From Rhodospirillales bacterium (lineage in GTDB: Bacteria > Pseudomonadota > Alphaproteobacteria > Rhodospirillales > SHVU01), in assembly GCA_009691105.1 (NCBI GenBank), contig SHVU01000015.1, positions 1 to 43,590 on the forward strand: a stretch of 43,590 nt of DNA, in the 5' to 3' direction. The position numbers were made by a program, and so were the translations under genes. Positions within the stretch are counted from its first letter, which is position 1. Every line of letters begins with the position of its first letter. Below are positions 9,158 through 17,886 of the stretch, piece by piece. The notes beneath the pieces are model-generated. The model made no database searches. It saw only the letters and a list, made by a program, of their open reading frames with translations, and was not told the origin of the DNA.

Positions 9158-10903
9158 TTACTTCTTCTTCAGTGCGCTTTGCGGATTGAGATTGCCGATG
9201 CGGCCACTCTCGCTGCCGGCCTTCGGATCGATCACCGCGTTGATCAGCGTCGGTTTGCCTGAGTCCATCGCCTCGTTGACGGCGCGCCTGAGCTCGTCCG
9301 GCGATGTGGCATTGACGCCGACACCGCCGAAGGCCTCCATCATCTTGTCGTAGCGCGAGCCCTTGACGAACACGGTGGTCGCTGGATCCGAGCTCGCGGC
9401 GTTGACGTCGGTGCCGCGGTAGATGCCGTCGTTGTTGAAGACGACGATGCAGACCGGCAGCTGGTAGCGGCAGATCGTCTCCACCTCCATGCCGGAGAAG
9501 CCGAAGGCCGAGTCGCCTTCGATCGCCAGCACCCGCTTGCCGGTCTCGACCGCGGCTCCAACGGCATAGCCCATGCCGATGCCCATGACGCCCCAGGTGC
9601 CGACGTCGATGCGCTTGCGCGGCTGGTAGACGTCGATGATGCCGCGGGCGAGGTCAAGGGTGTTGGCACCCTCGTTGACCAGCATTGCGTCCGGCCGTTC
9701 CTTGACGATGATGCGGAGAACGCCGAGCGCGCCGTGATAGTCCATCGGCACGTTGTTGTTCATCAAACGGGGCGCCATCTTGGCGACGTTCTCGTCGCGC
9801 TTCGAGGTGACGGCCTTGATCCAGTCGGCCGGCGGCGCGGGCCAGCCGCCCATGGCAGCGAGCATCGCGGTGACGCAGGAGCCAATATCGCCGACGACGG
9901 GCGCGGCGATCTCGACGTTTGAATCCATTTCCTTGGGCTCGATGTCGATCTGGATGAACTTCTTTGGCGCATCGCCCCAGGCCTTGCCCTTGCCGTGCGA
10001 GAGCAGCCAGTTGAGCCGCGCGCCGATCAGCATCACGACGTCCGAGTCCTTCAGCACGGTCGAGCGCGCCGCGCCCGCGCACTGCGGGTGCGTGTCGGGC
10101 AAGAGCCCCTTGCCCATGCTCATCGGCAGGAACGGCACGCCGCTCTTCTCGACGAACGAGCGGACCGCGTCGTCGGCCTGCGCATAGGCCGCGCCCTTGC
10201 CGAGGATGATCAGCGGGCGCTTGGCGCTCTTGAGCACGTCGAGCGCACGCTTGACGGCGTCGGCTGCCGGGATCTGGGCGGGCGACGGGTCGATGACCTT
10301 CACCAGCGACTTCCGCCCGGCGTCGGCATCCATCACCTGGCCAAACAGCTTGGCCGGCAGGTCGAGGTATACGCCGCCCGGACGGCCGGACACCGCGGCG
10401 CGGATCGCGCGGGCCAGGCCAATGCCGATGTCCTGCGCGTGCAGCACGCGAAACGCCGCCTTGCAGAGCGGCTTGGCGATCGCGAGCTGGTCCATCTCCT
10501 CGTAGTCGCCCTGCTGCAGGTCGACGATCTCGCGCTCGGAGGAGCCCGACATCAGGATCATCGGGAAGCAGTTGGTGGTGGCATGCGCCAGCGCCGTGAG
10601 GCCGTTGAGGAAGCCCGGGGCTGACACGGTGAGGCAGACGCCCGGCTTCTTGGTGAGGAAGCCCGCGATCGAGGCCGCGTAACCGGCGTTCTGCTCGTGG
10701 CGGAACGACAGCACGCGGATGCCCGCGGCCTGCGCTATGCGGCCGAAGTCGGTGATCGGGATGCCCGGCACCCCGTAGATGGTATTGAGGCCGTTGAGCT
10801 TCAGCGCATCGATCAGAAGATTGAAGCCGTCGGTCAGCTCCCGCTCGGTCTCCGCCGTTGCGGGCTTTTCTTTTACTGCTGCATCAGCCACTGCACTAGC
10901 CAT
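9158..10903 (-). CDS. oxc: Oxalyl-CoA decarboxylase
   Basis: ThDP-dependent decarboxylation of oxalyl-CoA to formyl-CoA and CO2, in the cytoplasm. The 581 residues show the Oxc/acetolactate-synthase architecture: an N-terminal PYR domain with the catalytic glutamate in [12 protein letters not shown] (Glu70), a central ADP-binding domain, and a C-terminal ThDP site starting [11 protein letters not shown] (463-473) and ending in FNNDGIYRG (489-497). A GGGAGG site precedes the ATG. It starts 27 bases after gntR and leads the catalytic genes. Its codons are more uniformly G/C-ending (GAG, CTC, CGC, ATC) than its neighbours after the first 12 codons, which may reflect high expression or separate ancestry. 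Confidence 0.97.
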   Translation of the reverse strand: MASAVADAAVKEKPATAETERELTDGFNLLIDALKLNGLNTIYGVPGIPITDFGRIAQAAGIRVLSFRHEQNAGYAASIAGFLTKKPGVCLTVSAPGFLNGLTALAHATTNCFPMILMSGSSEREIVDLQQGDYEEMDQLAIAKPLCKAAFRVLHAQDIGIGLARAIRAAVSGRPGGVYLDLPAKLFGQVMDADAGRKSLVKVIDPSPAQIPAADAVKRALDVLKSAKRPLIILGKGAAYAQADDAVRSFVEKSGVPFLPMSMGKGLLPDTHPQCAGAARSTVLKDSDVVMLIGARLNWLLSHGKGKAWGDAPKKFIQIDIEPKEMDSNVEIAAPVVGDIGSCVTAMLAAMGGWPAPPADWIKAVTSKRDENVAKMAPRLMNNNVPMDYHGALGVLRIIVKERPDAMLVNEGANTLDLARGIIDVYQPRKRIDVGTWGVMGIGMGYAVGAAVETGKRVLAIEGDSAFGFSGMEVETICRYQLPVCIVVFNNDGIYRGTDVNAASSDPATTVFVKGSRYDKMMEAFGGVGVNATSPDELRRAVNEAMDSGKPTLINAVIDPKAGSESGRIGNLNPQSALKKK

Positions 10904-10930
10904 GGGAATCCTCCCTGAACCCTTCTTCGA

Positions 10931-11686
10931 TCAATCCAGATAGTCGGCATATTTTTCGACGTGATCGGCCAGCCCCAGCGCATGGGTTCGCACCAATTCC
11001 TCGGCGCGGGCCGTGTCGAGCGCTTCGAGCGCTTCGATGATGTTCAAGTGATCGCGGATCGACCGGTCGGCGCGGTCCTTTTCGCCGATGGTCTTGCGGC
11101 GGATCATCCGCATATGCGTGAACAAATTCTCGGCAAGAGAGATCAGGACACTGTTCCGGCTCATCCGGATGATGGCCTGGTGAAACTCGATATTGACCTC
11201 GGAGTATTCGTCGAGCCGCGCGTGCAGTTCGCCGTTCTCGAATTTGGCAAACATCTTGCGCAGCGACGCGACCTCGGCCGGATTCGCGTTCTGAGTGATG
11301 AGCCGCGCCGCCATGCTCTCCAGCGCCGCCCAAGCGGTGATCATCTCGATCACTTCGCGCTTGGTCTTGCGGACCACGTAGACACCGCGCCGAGCCACCG
11401 AGCGGACGAAGCCTTCGCGTTCGAGCTGGGCCAGGGCTTCACGGACCGGCGTCCGGCTGACGCCGAAATCCTGGGCGAGCTGGCGCTCGTCGAGGCGGAT
11501 GTCGTCCGAGTTTTGATAGATATCCATCGCCACGATGACGTTCTTCAAGGCGGCATACGCCTTGTTCTTGAAGCTGTCCGGCGCGTCGATCGGCGGTACC
11601 ACGAAGCTCGCCGCGCCACTGCTCCTGGCTTGAGAGCCGGCGCTACGGGTTTGGGTGAGGGCGAGGTCGCGAGTCATGGCTGGCAT
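10931..11686 (-). CDS. GntR-family (FCD subgroup) transcriptional regulator of the oxalate operon
   Basis: 251 residues: a variable N-terminal arm, a winged helix-turn-helix at about 40-105 (LDERQLAQDFGVSRTPVREA is the recognition region), and an FCD effector domain (about 110-240) with the metal/ligand residues seen in EVNIEFHQAI, the HMRMIRR helix and the terminal RDHLNIIEAL histidine. The gene is first in the leftward unit and 27 bases from oxc, so autoregulation and local control of oxalate genes are likely; the effector may be oxalate or its CoA ester (inference). Two in-frame ATG codons (11686 and 11677) are possible starts. A promoter candidate would favour the second. Confidence 0.9.
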   Translation of the reverse strand: MPAMTRDLALTQTRSAGSQARSSGAASFVVPPIDAPDSFKNKAYAALKNVIVAMDIYQNSDDIRLDERQLAQDFGVSRTPVREALAQLEREGFVRSVARRGVYVVRKTKREVIEMITAWAALESMAARLITQNANPAEVASLRKMFAKFENGELHARLDEYSEVNIEFHQAIIRMSRNSVLISLAENLFTHMRMIRRKTIGEKDRADRSIRDHLNIIEALEALDTARAEELVRTHALGLADHVEKYADYLD

Positions 11687-11688
11687 AC

Positions 11689-11716
11689 ATTATTCCAGGT
11701 CAGCGGCCCGGTTCAA
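11689..11716 (-). promoter_or_regulatory. Candidate sigma-70 promoter of the gntR-oxc-frc-fhs unit
   Basis: On the minus strand TTGAAC (11711-11716) is separated by 16 bases from AATAAT (11689-11694). Its position in the 82-base gap before gntR suits an operon promoter. If used, transcription would begin at about 11682, leaving only a few bases before the ATG at 11677, a nearly leaderless mRNA. Confidence 0.4.
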
Positions 11717-11768
11717 GTGATCGCCAGAAAGAGGCCGCCGACAGCCATTTCCGGGACGAAATGCCGGT

Positions 11769-13160
11769 CTACAGGAAGCCGCTAAGATCGGGGCGTGGCG
11801 GTGCCCCGACGACGCTTTCAACGGTGCGCCCGATAGCCAAGGCCGCAGTGTCCTCCCCGCCCCGGCAAATGACCTGGAGCGAGACCGGCAAGCGAGCCGT
11901 TCCCAGTTGCTGAACCGGGAGCGAGACCGCGCACTGACCGAGGAGGTTCACGAGGCGATTGGTGCGGGCGACGGCATAGGAAATTGTTCCTTCGCTGGCT
12001 GGATCGTCGTAATCGGTGATCGGCTTCGCGACATAGGGAACGGTCGGGCAGATCCACCCGTCGAAGCCGCCCATCCAGCCTCGGGCCTTTTCCGTCAACG
12101 CCACGTGCTCGCGCATCAAGGTGACGTAGTGATCCGCCTTCAAGGCGACACCGGTCTCGGTCCGCTTGGCGATGGTCGGATCGATCTGGGATTTGGATTT
12201 GGCGAAACCCTCGGCTCCACCAAGTTCGGCGACCAGCTCGGCGGCAACGAAGGCGCGAAAGCGCGGTCCGATCTCAGCCGCGCCGGGAACCTCGACGTCG
12301 TCCACGGTGACGCCAGCCTTCACCAGACGTTCGATGCCCGCGTCGACGCAACGCCGCACGTCGTCCTCGATCTCGTCGAAGAAATAATTCTTTGGGCGGC
12401 CCAAACGAATACCGCGCGCCGGCGCCGCCGCGATCGGGGCAATGCCCTCGTACGCCGCCAGGATCACCGCCGCATCATCGGCCGAACGAGTGAGAAGGCC
12501 GAGAGTGTCGAGCGTCCGTGACAGCGGGAACACGCCGTCGGTCGGCCAGCGACCCTTGGTCGTCTTCAAACCGAACGTGCCACAAAACGCCGCCGGTGTG
12601 CGAACGCTGCCGCCGGTGTCGGAGCCGATAGCGAAGCCGCACAGCCCTGCGGCCATGGCCGCGGCCGAGCCGCTCGACGAGCCGCCCGGGATGCGATGCA
12701 CCTTGGAATCCCAAGGGTTCCATGGACAGCCGCGCGCTCCGGAGATGCCGGTGCCGCCGATCGCGAATTCGACTGTCTTGGTCTTGCCAAGAACGACGCA
12801 GCCCATGGCCTTCAGGCGTTTGGTGAAGGTTCCCTCGGCTCCGATGATGTGCCGAACGTCGAGTTTCGAGCCAGCATGAGCCGGTGTCTTGTCGACCGCG
12901 ATCAGATCTTTGACCGCAACCGGAACACCCATGAGCGGGCCAAGATCGGTTCCCGAGGCGAGCAACGCATCGATCGCCTTGGCTTGGGCGATCGACCATT
13001 TTTCGTCGATGAAATCGAAGCATCCCAACTTCGGCTCGAGCCGGCGAATGCGCTCGAAGTAGGCGCGGGTAACGGCTTCGGAGGTCGTTTCACCGCGACG
13101 GAGACGTTCGCCGAAACGCGCGATGCCGTCCGCCAGGGGATCGGGGGGAAGCGTGGCCAT
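11769..13160 (-). CDS. Amidase-signature family hydrolase
   Basis: 463-residue cytoplasmic hydrolase with the Ser-cisSer-Lys triad in place: Lys84 (VAVKD), cis-Ser161 in the PGGSSSGSAAA loop, and nucleophile Ser185 in SDTGGSVRTPA. The Gly/Ser-rich signature and C-terminal lid segment (SLPVQQLGTARLPVSLQVI) are complete. It resembles allophanate hydrolase or GatA-like amidases that are not in a gatCAB operon, so a catabolic amide substrate is likelier than tRNA. The gene is transcribed leftward just ahead of the gntR promoter and may read into the oxalate operon. No substrate can be assigned from sequence. Confidence 0.88.
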   Translation of the reverse strand: MATLPPDPLADGIARFGERLRRGETTSEAVTRAYFERIRRLEPKLGCFDFIDEKWSIAQAKAIDALLASGTDLGPLMGVPVAVKDLIAVDKTPAHAGSKLDVRHIIGAEGTFTKRLKAMGCVVLGKTKTVEFAIGGTGISGARGCPWNPWDSKVHRIPGGSSSGSAAAMAAGLCGFAIGSDTGGSVRTPAAFCGTFGLKTTKGRWPTDGVFPLSRTLDTLGLLTRSADDAAVILAAYEGIAPIAAAPARGIRLGRPKNYFFDEIEDDVRRCVDAGIERLVKAGVTVDDVEVPGAAEIGPRFRAFVAAELVAELGGAEGFAKSKSQIDPTIAKRTETGVALKADHYVTLMREHVALTEKARGWMGGFDGWICPTVPYVAKPITDYDDPASEGTISYAVARTNRLVNLLGQCAVSLPVQQLGTARLPVSLQVICRGGEDTAALAIGRTVESVVGAPPRPDLSGFL

Positions 13161-13243
13161 GGTGGGATCCCTCAGACTGGAGAGCCGTCCAAGGGTCGAA
13201 GCGTAGCTGTCCGCGCCGCCGCCAACAATCGATTAGTGGCGAA

Positions 13244-14959
13244 TCAGGCTTTCCGATCAGGCTTGCCGTACCACCGTGGCGTATAGGCCCAAGCCTTACC
13301 GCCAAGCCGCGGAAAGGTCCGCGTCGTCGAACTGCCGATGATGACGACGGTGCGCATATCGACGTCGGCCGGCGATACCGTTCCCAGGCTTACGATCGTG
13401 ATCGTTTCTGCGGGACGACCGACATCGCGTCCCAAGATCACCGGCGTCTCGGGCGCACGGTGCACGCGCAGGATCTCAAGGGCGCGACTGAGCTGCCATG
13501 GCCGGGCCGCCGAGGTTGGGTTGTAAAGCGCCACAGCAAGGTCCGCGGCCGCAGCGTGATCGAGTCGTTGTTCGATCGTCTCCCATGGCTTCAGGTTGTC
13601 CGAGAGCGACAGCACGCAGAAGTCGTGGCCAAGCGGCGCACCGGCCCGCGCCGCCGCGGCTTGCGCCGCCGAGATGCCTGGGATCACGATCAACTCGACG
13701 CCGTGCCAGGCTGGTTCGGTCGATTCATGGAGCGCCTCCATGACCGCCGCGGCCATGGCGAAGATTCCGGGATCGCCCGACGACACGACCGCAACCGAGC
13801 GGCCCGTAGCGGCCAACGCCAGGGCCTGTCGCGCCCGATCCATTTCCTCGCGATTGTCGGAGGCATGAACGGTCTGGTCGCCACGGAACGGACCGGCCAT
13901 GCGCACATACGTCTCGTAGCCGACAATATCTTCGGACGAGGCCAGCGCACGGCGGGCGTCGGGTGCCATCCAGCCATGGGTGCCCGGCCCGAGCCCAACG
14001 ACGGCAAGACGGCCCTGGGCTCGCCCAATTTTTTTAACGTCGATCGGCAACGCCGCAACGGCAAGAGCGACGGGGCCGCCGACGAAAGGCCCTTCGACGA
14101 CATCGCGAACGACACCGACCGGCGCCGACGGCGAAGTCCCATCGGCCACAAACCGAACCGGTCGCGCCAAGGCTTCGGCGACGGCGTGAACTTCGGCATC
14201 CGCCGCATCTCGCTCAGCAGCAATAACAACGCCGACCGATTGCGGAGACAGTTTCTGTCGGACCAAAGCCTCAGTGACGAGTCGCGACAAGTCCTCTTGC
14301 CCGCCTTGGAGCGCGACGACAACGGAGCGCGGATGAAACACGAGCTCGCGCTCTTTGGCCTCCACCACGTGCGGCGTAACGACAATCGACAGTCGGCCGC
14401 TCGGATCGAATGGCAGGCGCGTTTGCGTCAACCAGGGCGCGTTCCCGACGAGCCGTACTTTTTCGCCGGCCAACAAGTCCGCCATGAAGCGTTTGCTGGC
14501 GCCGGGATTGCCCAATTCATAGCCCTCGGGCGGGCTTTCGAGCGTCGCACCGAAGCGGACCTCGCCGGTCGTGGTGATGGCCGGTGCGACGCCGAGAGCC
14601 GTAGCGATTTGACGCGCCAAATCGTTGACGCCGCGAAGTCCGCCGAGCAGCGGAACCACGGCGCTGCCGTCTTCGGCCACGGCAACGACCGGCGGCTCGG
14701 CCCGCTTATCACTGAGCAGCGGCGCGATAGTGCGAATGACTATCCCGGCGGCGCAGAAAGCGACGATCGGGACGTCGTCTTGAAAGAGGGTCCGCACCGC
14801 GTCACCAAATTTCTCGAACGCGACGTCGGCACCCGTAACGCGGCCCGCTAAGCCATGAATTGTCGCGCCCGCAAGACTCGTCTGAACGCGACGGGCGGCG
14901 GCGAGGCTGCCGTCGCCCAGAATGACGATGGCCGGAGCGCGGCCACTCACGGTTGCCAC
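13244..14959 (-). CDS. cobJ: CbiG-like / precorrin-3B C17-methyltransferase fusion
   Basis: 571-residue bifunctional protein. Residues 1 to about 300 are CbiG-like ([39 protein letters not shown], then a C-terminal CbiG/CobE-like segment around [13 protein letters not shown]). From about 317 it is a tetrapyrrole methylase: [43 protein letters not shown]. CobJ adds a methyl at C17 with ring contraction in the oxygen-dependent B12 pathway. CbiG opens the delta-lactone in the anaerobic route, so its N-terminal half may do an auxiliary or CobE-like job here. The start overlaps the end of cobI by 13 bases, so the two are translationally coupled. Confidence 0.93.
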   Translation of the reverse strand: MATVSGRAPAIVILGDGSLAAARRVQTSLAGATIHGLAGRVTGADVAFEKFGDAVRTLFQDDVPIVAFCAAGIVIRTIAPLLSDKRAEPPVVAVAEDGSAVVPLLGGLRGVNDLARQIATALGVAPAITTTGEVRFGATLESPPEGYELGNPGASKRFMADLLAGEKVRLVGNAPWLTQTRLPFDPSGRLSIVVTPHVVEAKERELVFHPRSVVVALQGGQEDLSRLVTEALVRQKLSPQSVGVVIAAERDAADAEVHAVAEALARPVRFVADGTSPSAPVGVVRDVVEGPFVGGPVALAVAALPIDVKKIGRAQGRLAVVGLGPGTHGWMAPDARRALASSEDIVGYETYVRMAGPFRGDQTVHASDNREEMDRARQALALAATGRSVAVVSSGDPGIFAMAAAVMEALHESTEPAWHGVELIVIPGISAAQAAAARAGAPLGHDFCVLSLSDNLKPWETIEQRLDHAAAADLAVALYNPTSAARPWQLSRALEILRVHRAPETPVILGRDVGRPAETITIVSLGTVSPADVDMRTVVIIGSSTTRTFPRLGGKAWAYTPRWYGKPDRKA

Positions 14960-15678
14960 TTTTGTCCGGGAATGAGGACGATAGAAAAATAGGGAACGGT
15001 TTTCGGATCGACGTCGGCCAAGGGAAGCGACCGCTCGTTCGCCATGGTCGCGCGCTCAATATAGAGGGCCCGCTTGCCGTGACCGAGGCGGGTTACGACC
15101 CGGCGAACCTTCTCGAAGTTCGCGCCGAGCTTTATGACGGCTGCGGCTTCGACTCCGGCCAGTCGCGTCTCAAGCTCCGCTTCCGGCAACACGCCGGACA
15201 GGATGACCAGGCTCTGATTCCGATAGGCGAGCGGCGCGCCGAGCGCCGAAGCCGCAGCCACGACCGAACAGACGCCCGGAACGACTTCGGCCGCATAGCG
15301 CCCCGCCAGACGGTCATAGAGATACATGAACGAGCCGTAGAAAAAGGAATCGCCTTCGCAGATCACCGCGACGTCCGATCCCGTGTCTAGATGCGTCGCG
15401 AGCAAGGCCGCCGACGTGTCGTAGAAATCGGCGATCACCGCCTCGTACGACAAGGGCGGCGGTAGATGTTCCGTGGTCACCGGAAAGATCAACGGGATGA
15501 TCGTCTGGTCCGGCCGCAAATACGATTCGACGATCGCGAAGGCGTTGCCTTTCTTTCCCTTGGCAGCAAGGTAGGCGACGACCGGCGCGGCGCGCAGTTC
15601 GCGCAAAGCCTTGACGGTGATGAGCTCGGGATCGCCGGGCCCGACACCAAGGCCCAGCAGGCGACCGGGGCGCGGCAT
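14947..15678 (-). CDS. cobI: Precorrin-2 C20-methyltransferase
   Basis: Uses S-adenosylmethionine to methylate precorrin-2 at C20, in the cytoplasm. The 243 residues show the tetrapyrrole-methylase motifs: [19 protein letters not shown] at the N-terminus, [14 protein letters not shown] (SAM pocket) and [18 protein letters not shown]. Its ATG directly abuts the cobH stop (TAAATG) and its end overlaps cobJ, so the four genes cobG, cobH, cobI and cobJ form one tightly coupled message. Confidence 0.95.
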   Translation of the reverse strand: MPRPGRLLGLGVGPGDPELITVKALRELRAAPVVAYLAAKGKKGNAFAIVESYLRPDQTIIPLIFPVTTEHLPPPLSYEAVIADFYDTSAALLATHLDTGSDVAVICEGDSFFYGSFMYLYDRLAGRYAAEVVPGVCSVVAAASALGAPLAYRNQSLVILSGVLPEAELETRLAGVEAAAVIKLGANFEKVRRVVTRLGHGKRALYIERATMANERSLPLADVDPKTVPYFSIVLIPGQKWQP

Positions 15679-16302
15679 TTACTCGTTCTCCGTCGCCAGG
15701 GAATTGATCGCCGCCGCCGCCATCGCACTGCCACCGCGTCGGCCACGAACCGCGACGAACGGAACGCCGCGGCTGTCGGCGGCAAGTGCCGCCTTGGATT
15801 CGGCCGCGCCCACGAAGCCAACTGGGAAGCCCAGGATCAGCGCCGGCTTGGGCGCGCCGGCATCCAGCATCTCCAAGAGATGGAACAACGCCGTCGGGGC
15901 GTTGCCGATGGCGACGACCGCGCCGCCTAGTTTCGGCCGCCACAGTTCCAGAGCCGCTGCCGACCGCGTCGTGCCCATGCTGTCGGCGAGCTTCGGCACG
16001 CTGGCCTCGGTCAGCGTGCAGACAACGGCGTTGTCGGCCGGAAGTCGGGCCCGGGTGACCCCGTTCGCGACCATCCGAGAATCGCAGAGGATCGGCGCGC
16101 CACCGGCGAGAGCGCGGCGGCCGGCCGCACCGGCGCCACGCGAAAAGACCAAATCGGCGATCACGTCGACCATGCCGCTGGCGTGGGCGACGCGGACGGC
16201 AAGCTTTTCAAGATCGGTCGGAATCGCACTGAGGTTGGCCTCGGCACGAATGATCGCAAAGGAACGTCGATAGATCTCCGGCCCGTCGCGAAGGTACGCC
16301 AT
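15679..16302 (-). CDS. cobH: Precorrin-8X methylmutase
   Basis: Moves a methyl group from C11 to C12 to give hydrogenobyrinate. 207 residues beginning MAYLRDGPEIYRRSF; the catalytic histidine lies in VRVAHASGM, and CDSRMVANGV, GNAPTALFHLLEML and FPVGFVGAAESK are conserved family blocks. The ATG at 16302 shares its A with the cobG stop (TGATG), which decides the start over longer in-frame extensions. Confidence 0.95.
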   Translation of the reverse strand: MAYLRDGPEIYRRSFAIIRAEANLSAIPTDLEKLAVRVAHASGMVDVIADLVFSRGAGAAGRRALAGGAPILCDSRMVANGVTRARLPADNAVVCTLTEASVPKLADSMGTTRSAAALELWRPKLGGAVVAIGNAPTALFHLLEMLDAGAPKPALILGFPVGFVGAAESKAALAADSRGVPFVAVRGRRGGSAMAAAAINSLATENE

Positions 16303-17702
16303 CACGCCGATCCTTCTGGCTCGACCGAGGATCGCGCCGCCAAGATGGCGCGTATACGGACACCGGCGTCGTCGACAGTGATATGACGCGCTACGGCGTG
16401 ACCGAACTTGTCGGGCGCAGCGCTGTCTTTGACAAATAAGTCGTAGAGACCGGGCGCGACGGCAACCAACGTGATGTCGGCAACGCGAATGGAAGCGCAG
16501 GATTTGACGCAGCCGCTGAGGTGAATGCGCGGTGCCGGCTCCCCGGCGGCGCCGAGTGTCCGCGCCAAGGTCACAGCATCGCTCTTGGTATCGGCATGGC
16601 CTGACGCACAACCGGGGGAGCCGGAGCACGCCACCATTGTCGCCAGCGGTTGGCTTGCCCGACACGCCAAACCAAAGCTTTCCAGAGTTTCCATCACGGC
16701 CTGGGCGTTCGGCGTCGCCACCGTCGGAACGATGATGCTTTGCCAGGGCGTGAGTCGCAGCGTGCCGTCGCCGCGTTCCTCGGCTACACTAGCGAGTCGC
16801 GCCAATCCATCGGGAGTGACGCGACCGAGCGGCGGCACCGCTCCGACGAAAGAGACTCCCGTCTGACGTTGCGGTCGAACGCCGACATGGCCAAGCCGAA
16901 CCGGCGACCGGCGCCGCCAGGCTTCGACGGTCGCGCCTCGCTCCAACGCCCTGCCGACACGGCGCGATAGCCGATCGAAAATATCGTCACGGGAGGGTCG
17001 CGCAAGAACATGACGAAAGCGCGAGATCGTCGTATCGCCAGCTGCCTCGTCCACAAATAGCGCGACCAAAGCGACGACGGCTTCGACGGCATGCTCGGCT
17101 CGAACCGCCATGAACGGCGTCGGATCGTCAGCGCGGACCGGCGGCGATCCGGCAAGACCGAGCGCCAGGCGCGAACCGCCGTCCAGACTCGCCAGCCATA
17201 TGTCGTGAGGATGATCGACGACAGCGACATCTTCGCCGCCGTCGACGAGGATAGAAAACTTCGCCGACAACGCCCGGCAAGCGGAACTGGCTTCGAGATG
17301 CGCCAGCAGGGCGCGCGCCAAAGGCCGGGCATCCATGTCCTGACCAAGATCGATGCCCGCCGTCGGATTGATCATGACATTGCGAATGTCGTCTGCATCC
17401 GGACGGGTCGGTCCAAAATCGGCATCAAGGAGACTCTCGATCAACGCCGTCTCGTCGGCCGGCCGAATGCCGCGAAGCTGAAGATTGGCCCGGTTGGTCG
17501 CCTCGATGATCCCGTTACCAAACCGCGTCGCCGCCGCGGCGATGGCGCGGGCTTTGGCGGCCGATAACTCGCCCAGGGGAATCTTGACGCGACAAATGCC
17601 ACCGTCGCGGGCCGGAACCATCCGGAACAACCCGGGACAGACGGAGGCGCGAAGACCGCGCCGCGCCTCGGCAATATCGAACGTGACGGACCGCTCAGGC
17701 AT
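16302..17702 (-). CDS. cobG: Precorrin-3B synthase (oxygen-dependent)
   Basis: Sulfite-reductase-like monooxygenase that hydroxylates precorrin-3A at C20 using molecular oxygen. The 466 residues contain two NirV-type half domains and the four cysteines expected for a [4Fe-4S] cluster: Cys359 and Cys365 in ACSGSPGCASG, Cys398 and Cys402 in LSGCVKSCA. Its presence marks the aerobic B12 route. It is the first gene of the cobGHIJ unit, diverging from cobL across 184 bases. A stable hairpin touches its ribosome-binding region, so translation could be regulated. Confidence 0.93.
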   Translation of the reverse strand: MPERSVTFDIAEARRGLRASVCPGLFRMVPARDGGICRVKIPLGELSAAKARAIAAAATRFGNGIIEATNRANLQLRGIRPADETALIESLLDADFGPTRPDADDIRNVMINPTAGIDLGQDMDARPLARALLAHLEASSACRALSAKFSILVDGGEDVAVVDHPHDIWLASLDGGSRLALGLAGSPPVRADDPTPFMAVRAEHAVEAVVALVALFVDEAAGDTTISRFRHVLARPSRDDIFDRLSRRVGRALERGATVEAWRRRSPVRLGHVGVRPQRQTGVSFVGAVPPLGRVTPDGLARLASVAEERGDGTLRLTPWQSIIVPTVATPNAQAVMETLESFGLACRASQPLATMVACSGSPGCASGHADTKSDAVTLARTLGAAGEPAPRIHLSGCVKSCASIRVADITLVAVAPGLYDLFVKDSAAPDKFGHAVARHITVDDAGVRIRAILAARSSVEPEGSA

Positions 17703-17708
17703 CGATCA

Positions 17709-17733
17709 CCCCCGCCGGCAGGTTTCCCGGCGG
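17709..17733 (-). promoter_or_regulatory. Hairpin with B12-box-like core at the cobG ribosome-binding site
   Basis: On the minus strand a perfect 7-bp stem CCGCCGG/CCGGCGG encloses the loop GAAACCTG. Its 3' arm runs into the G-rich ribosome site (GGGGG, 17709-17713) just before the cobG ATG. The stretch GCCGGGAAACCTGCC resembles the B12-box core GCCAGGAGACCTGCC of cobalamin riboswitches. The rest of the aptamer was not recognisable upstream, so this is a candidate for translational control rather than a called riboswitch. Confidence 0.35.
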
Positions 17734-17800
17734 CTATCGACGACGGGCTCGCCAATCAAGCGCCGGCGGCCGACGGCAAGCCCGTATTACACGATCGCTT

Positions 17801-17832
17801 CGGACCCCGCAAAGGGCCCCGCCCTTGCGATC
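17801..17832. repeat. Large imperfect inverted repeat between cobG and cobL
   Basis: CGCAAAGGGC pairs with GCCCTTGCG (one bulged A) around a CCC loop, extended at the base by GGA/TCC. It lies in the divergent cobG-cobL spacer. No T-run follows on either strand, so it is not an obvious terminator. It could be an operator, or a 5' leader structure of the leftward cob message. Confidence 0.5.
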
Positions 17833-17886
17833 CGGACGGCCTTGATCTAGCTCTGGTCCCGACGCGGCGGAGGTAGAACGCGAGCA

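Noticed and set aside
17703-17886. A complete cobalamin riboswitch
   Set aside because: Only a B12-box-like core is visible; the conserved upstream aptamer blocks were not found by eye, so it is listed only as a regulatory candidate.
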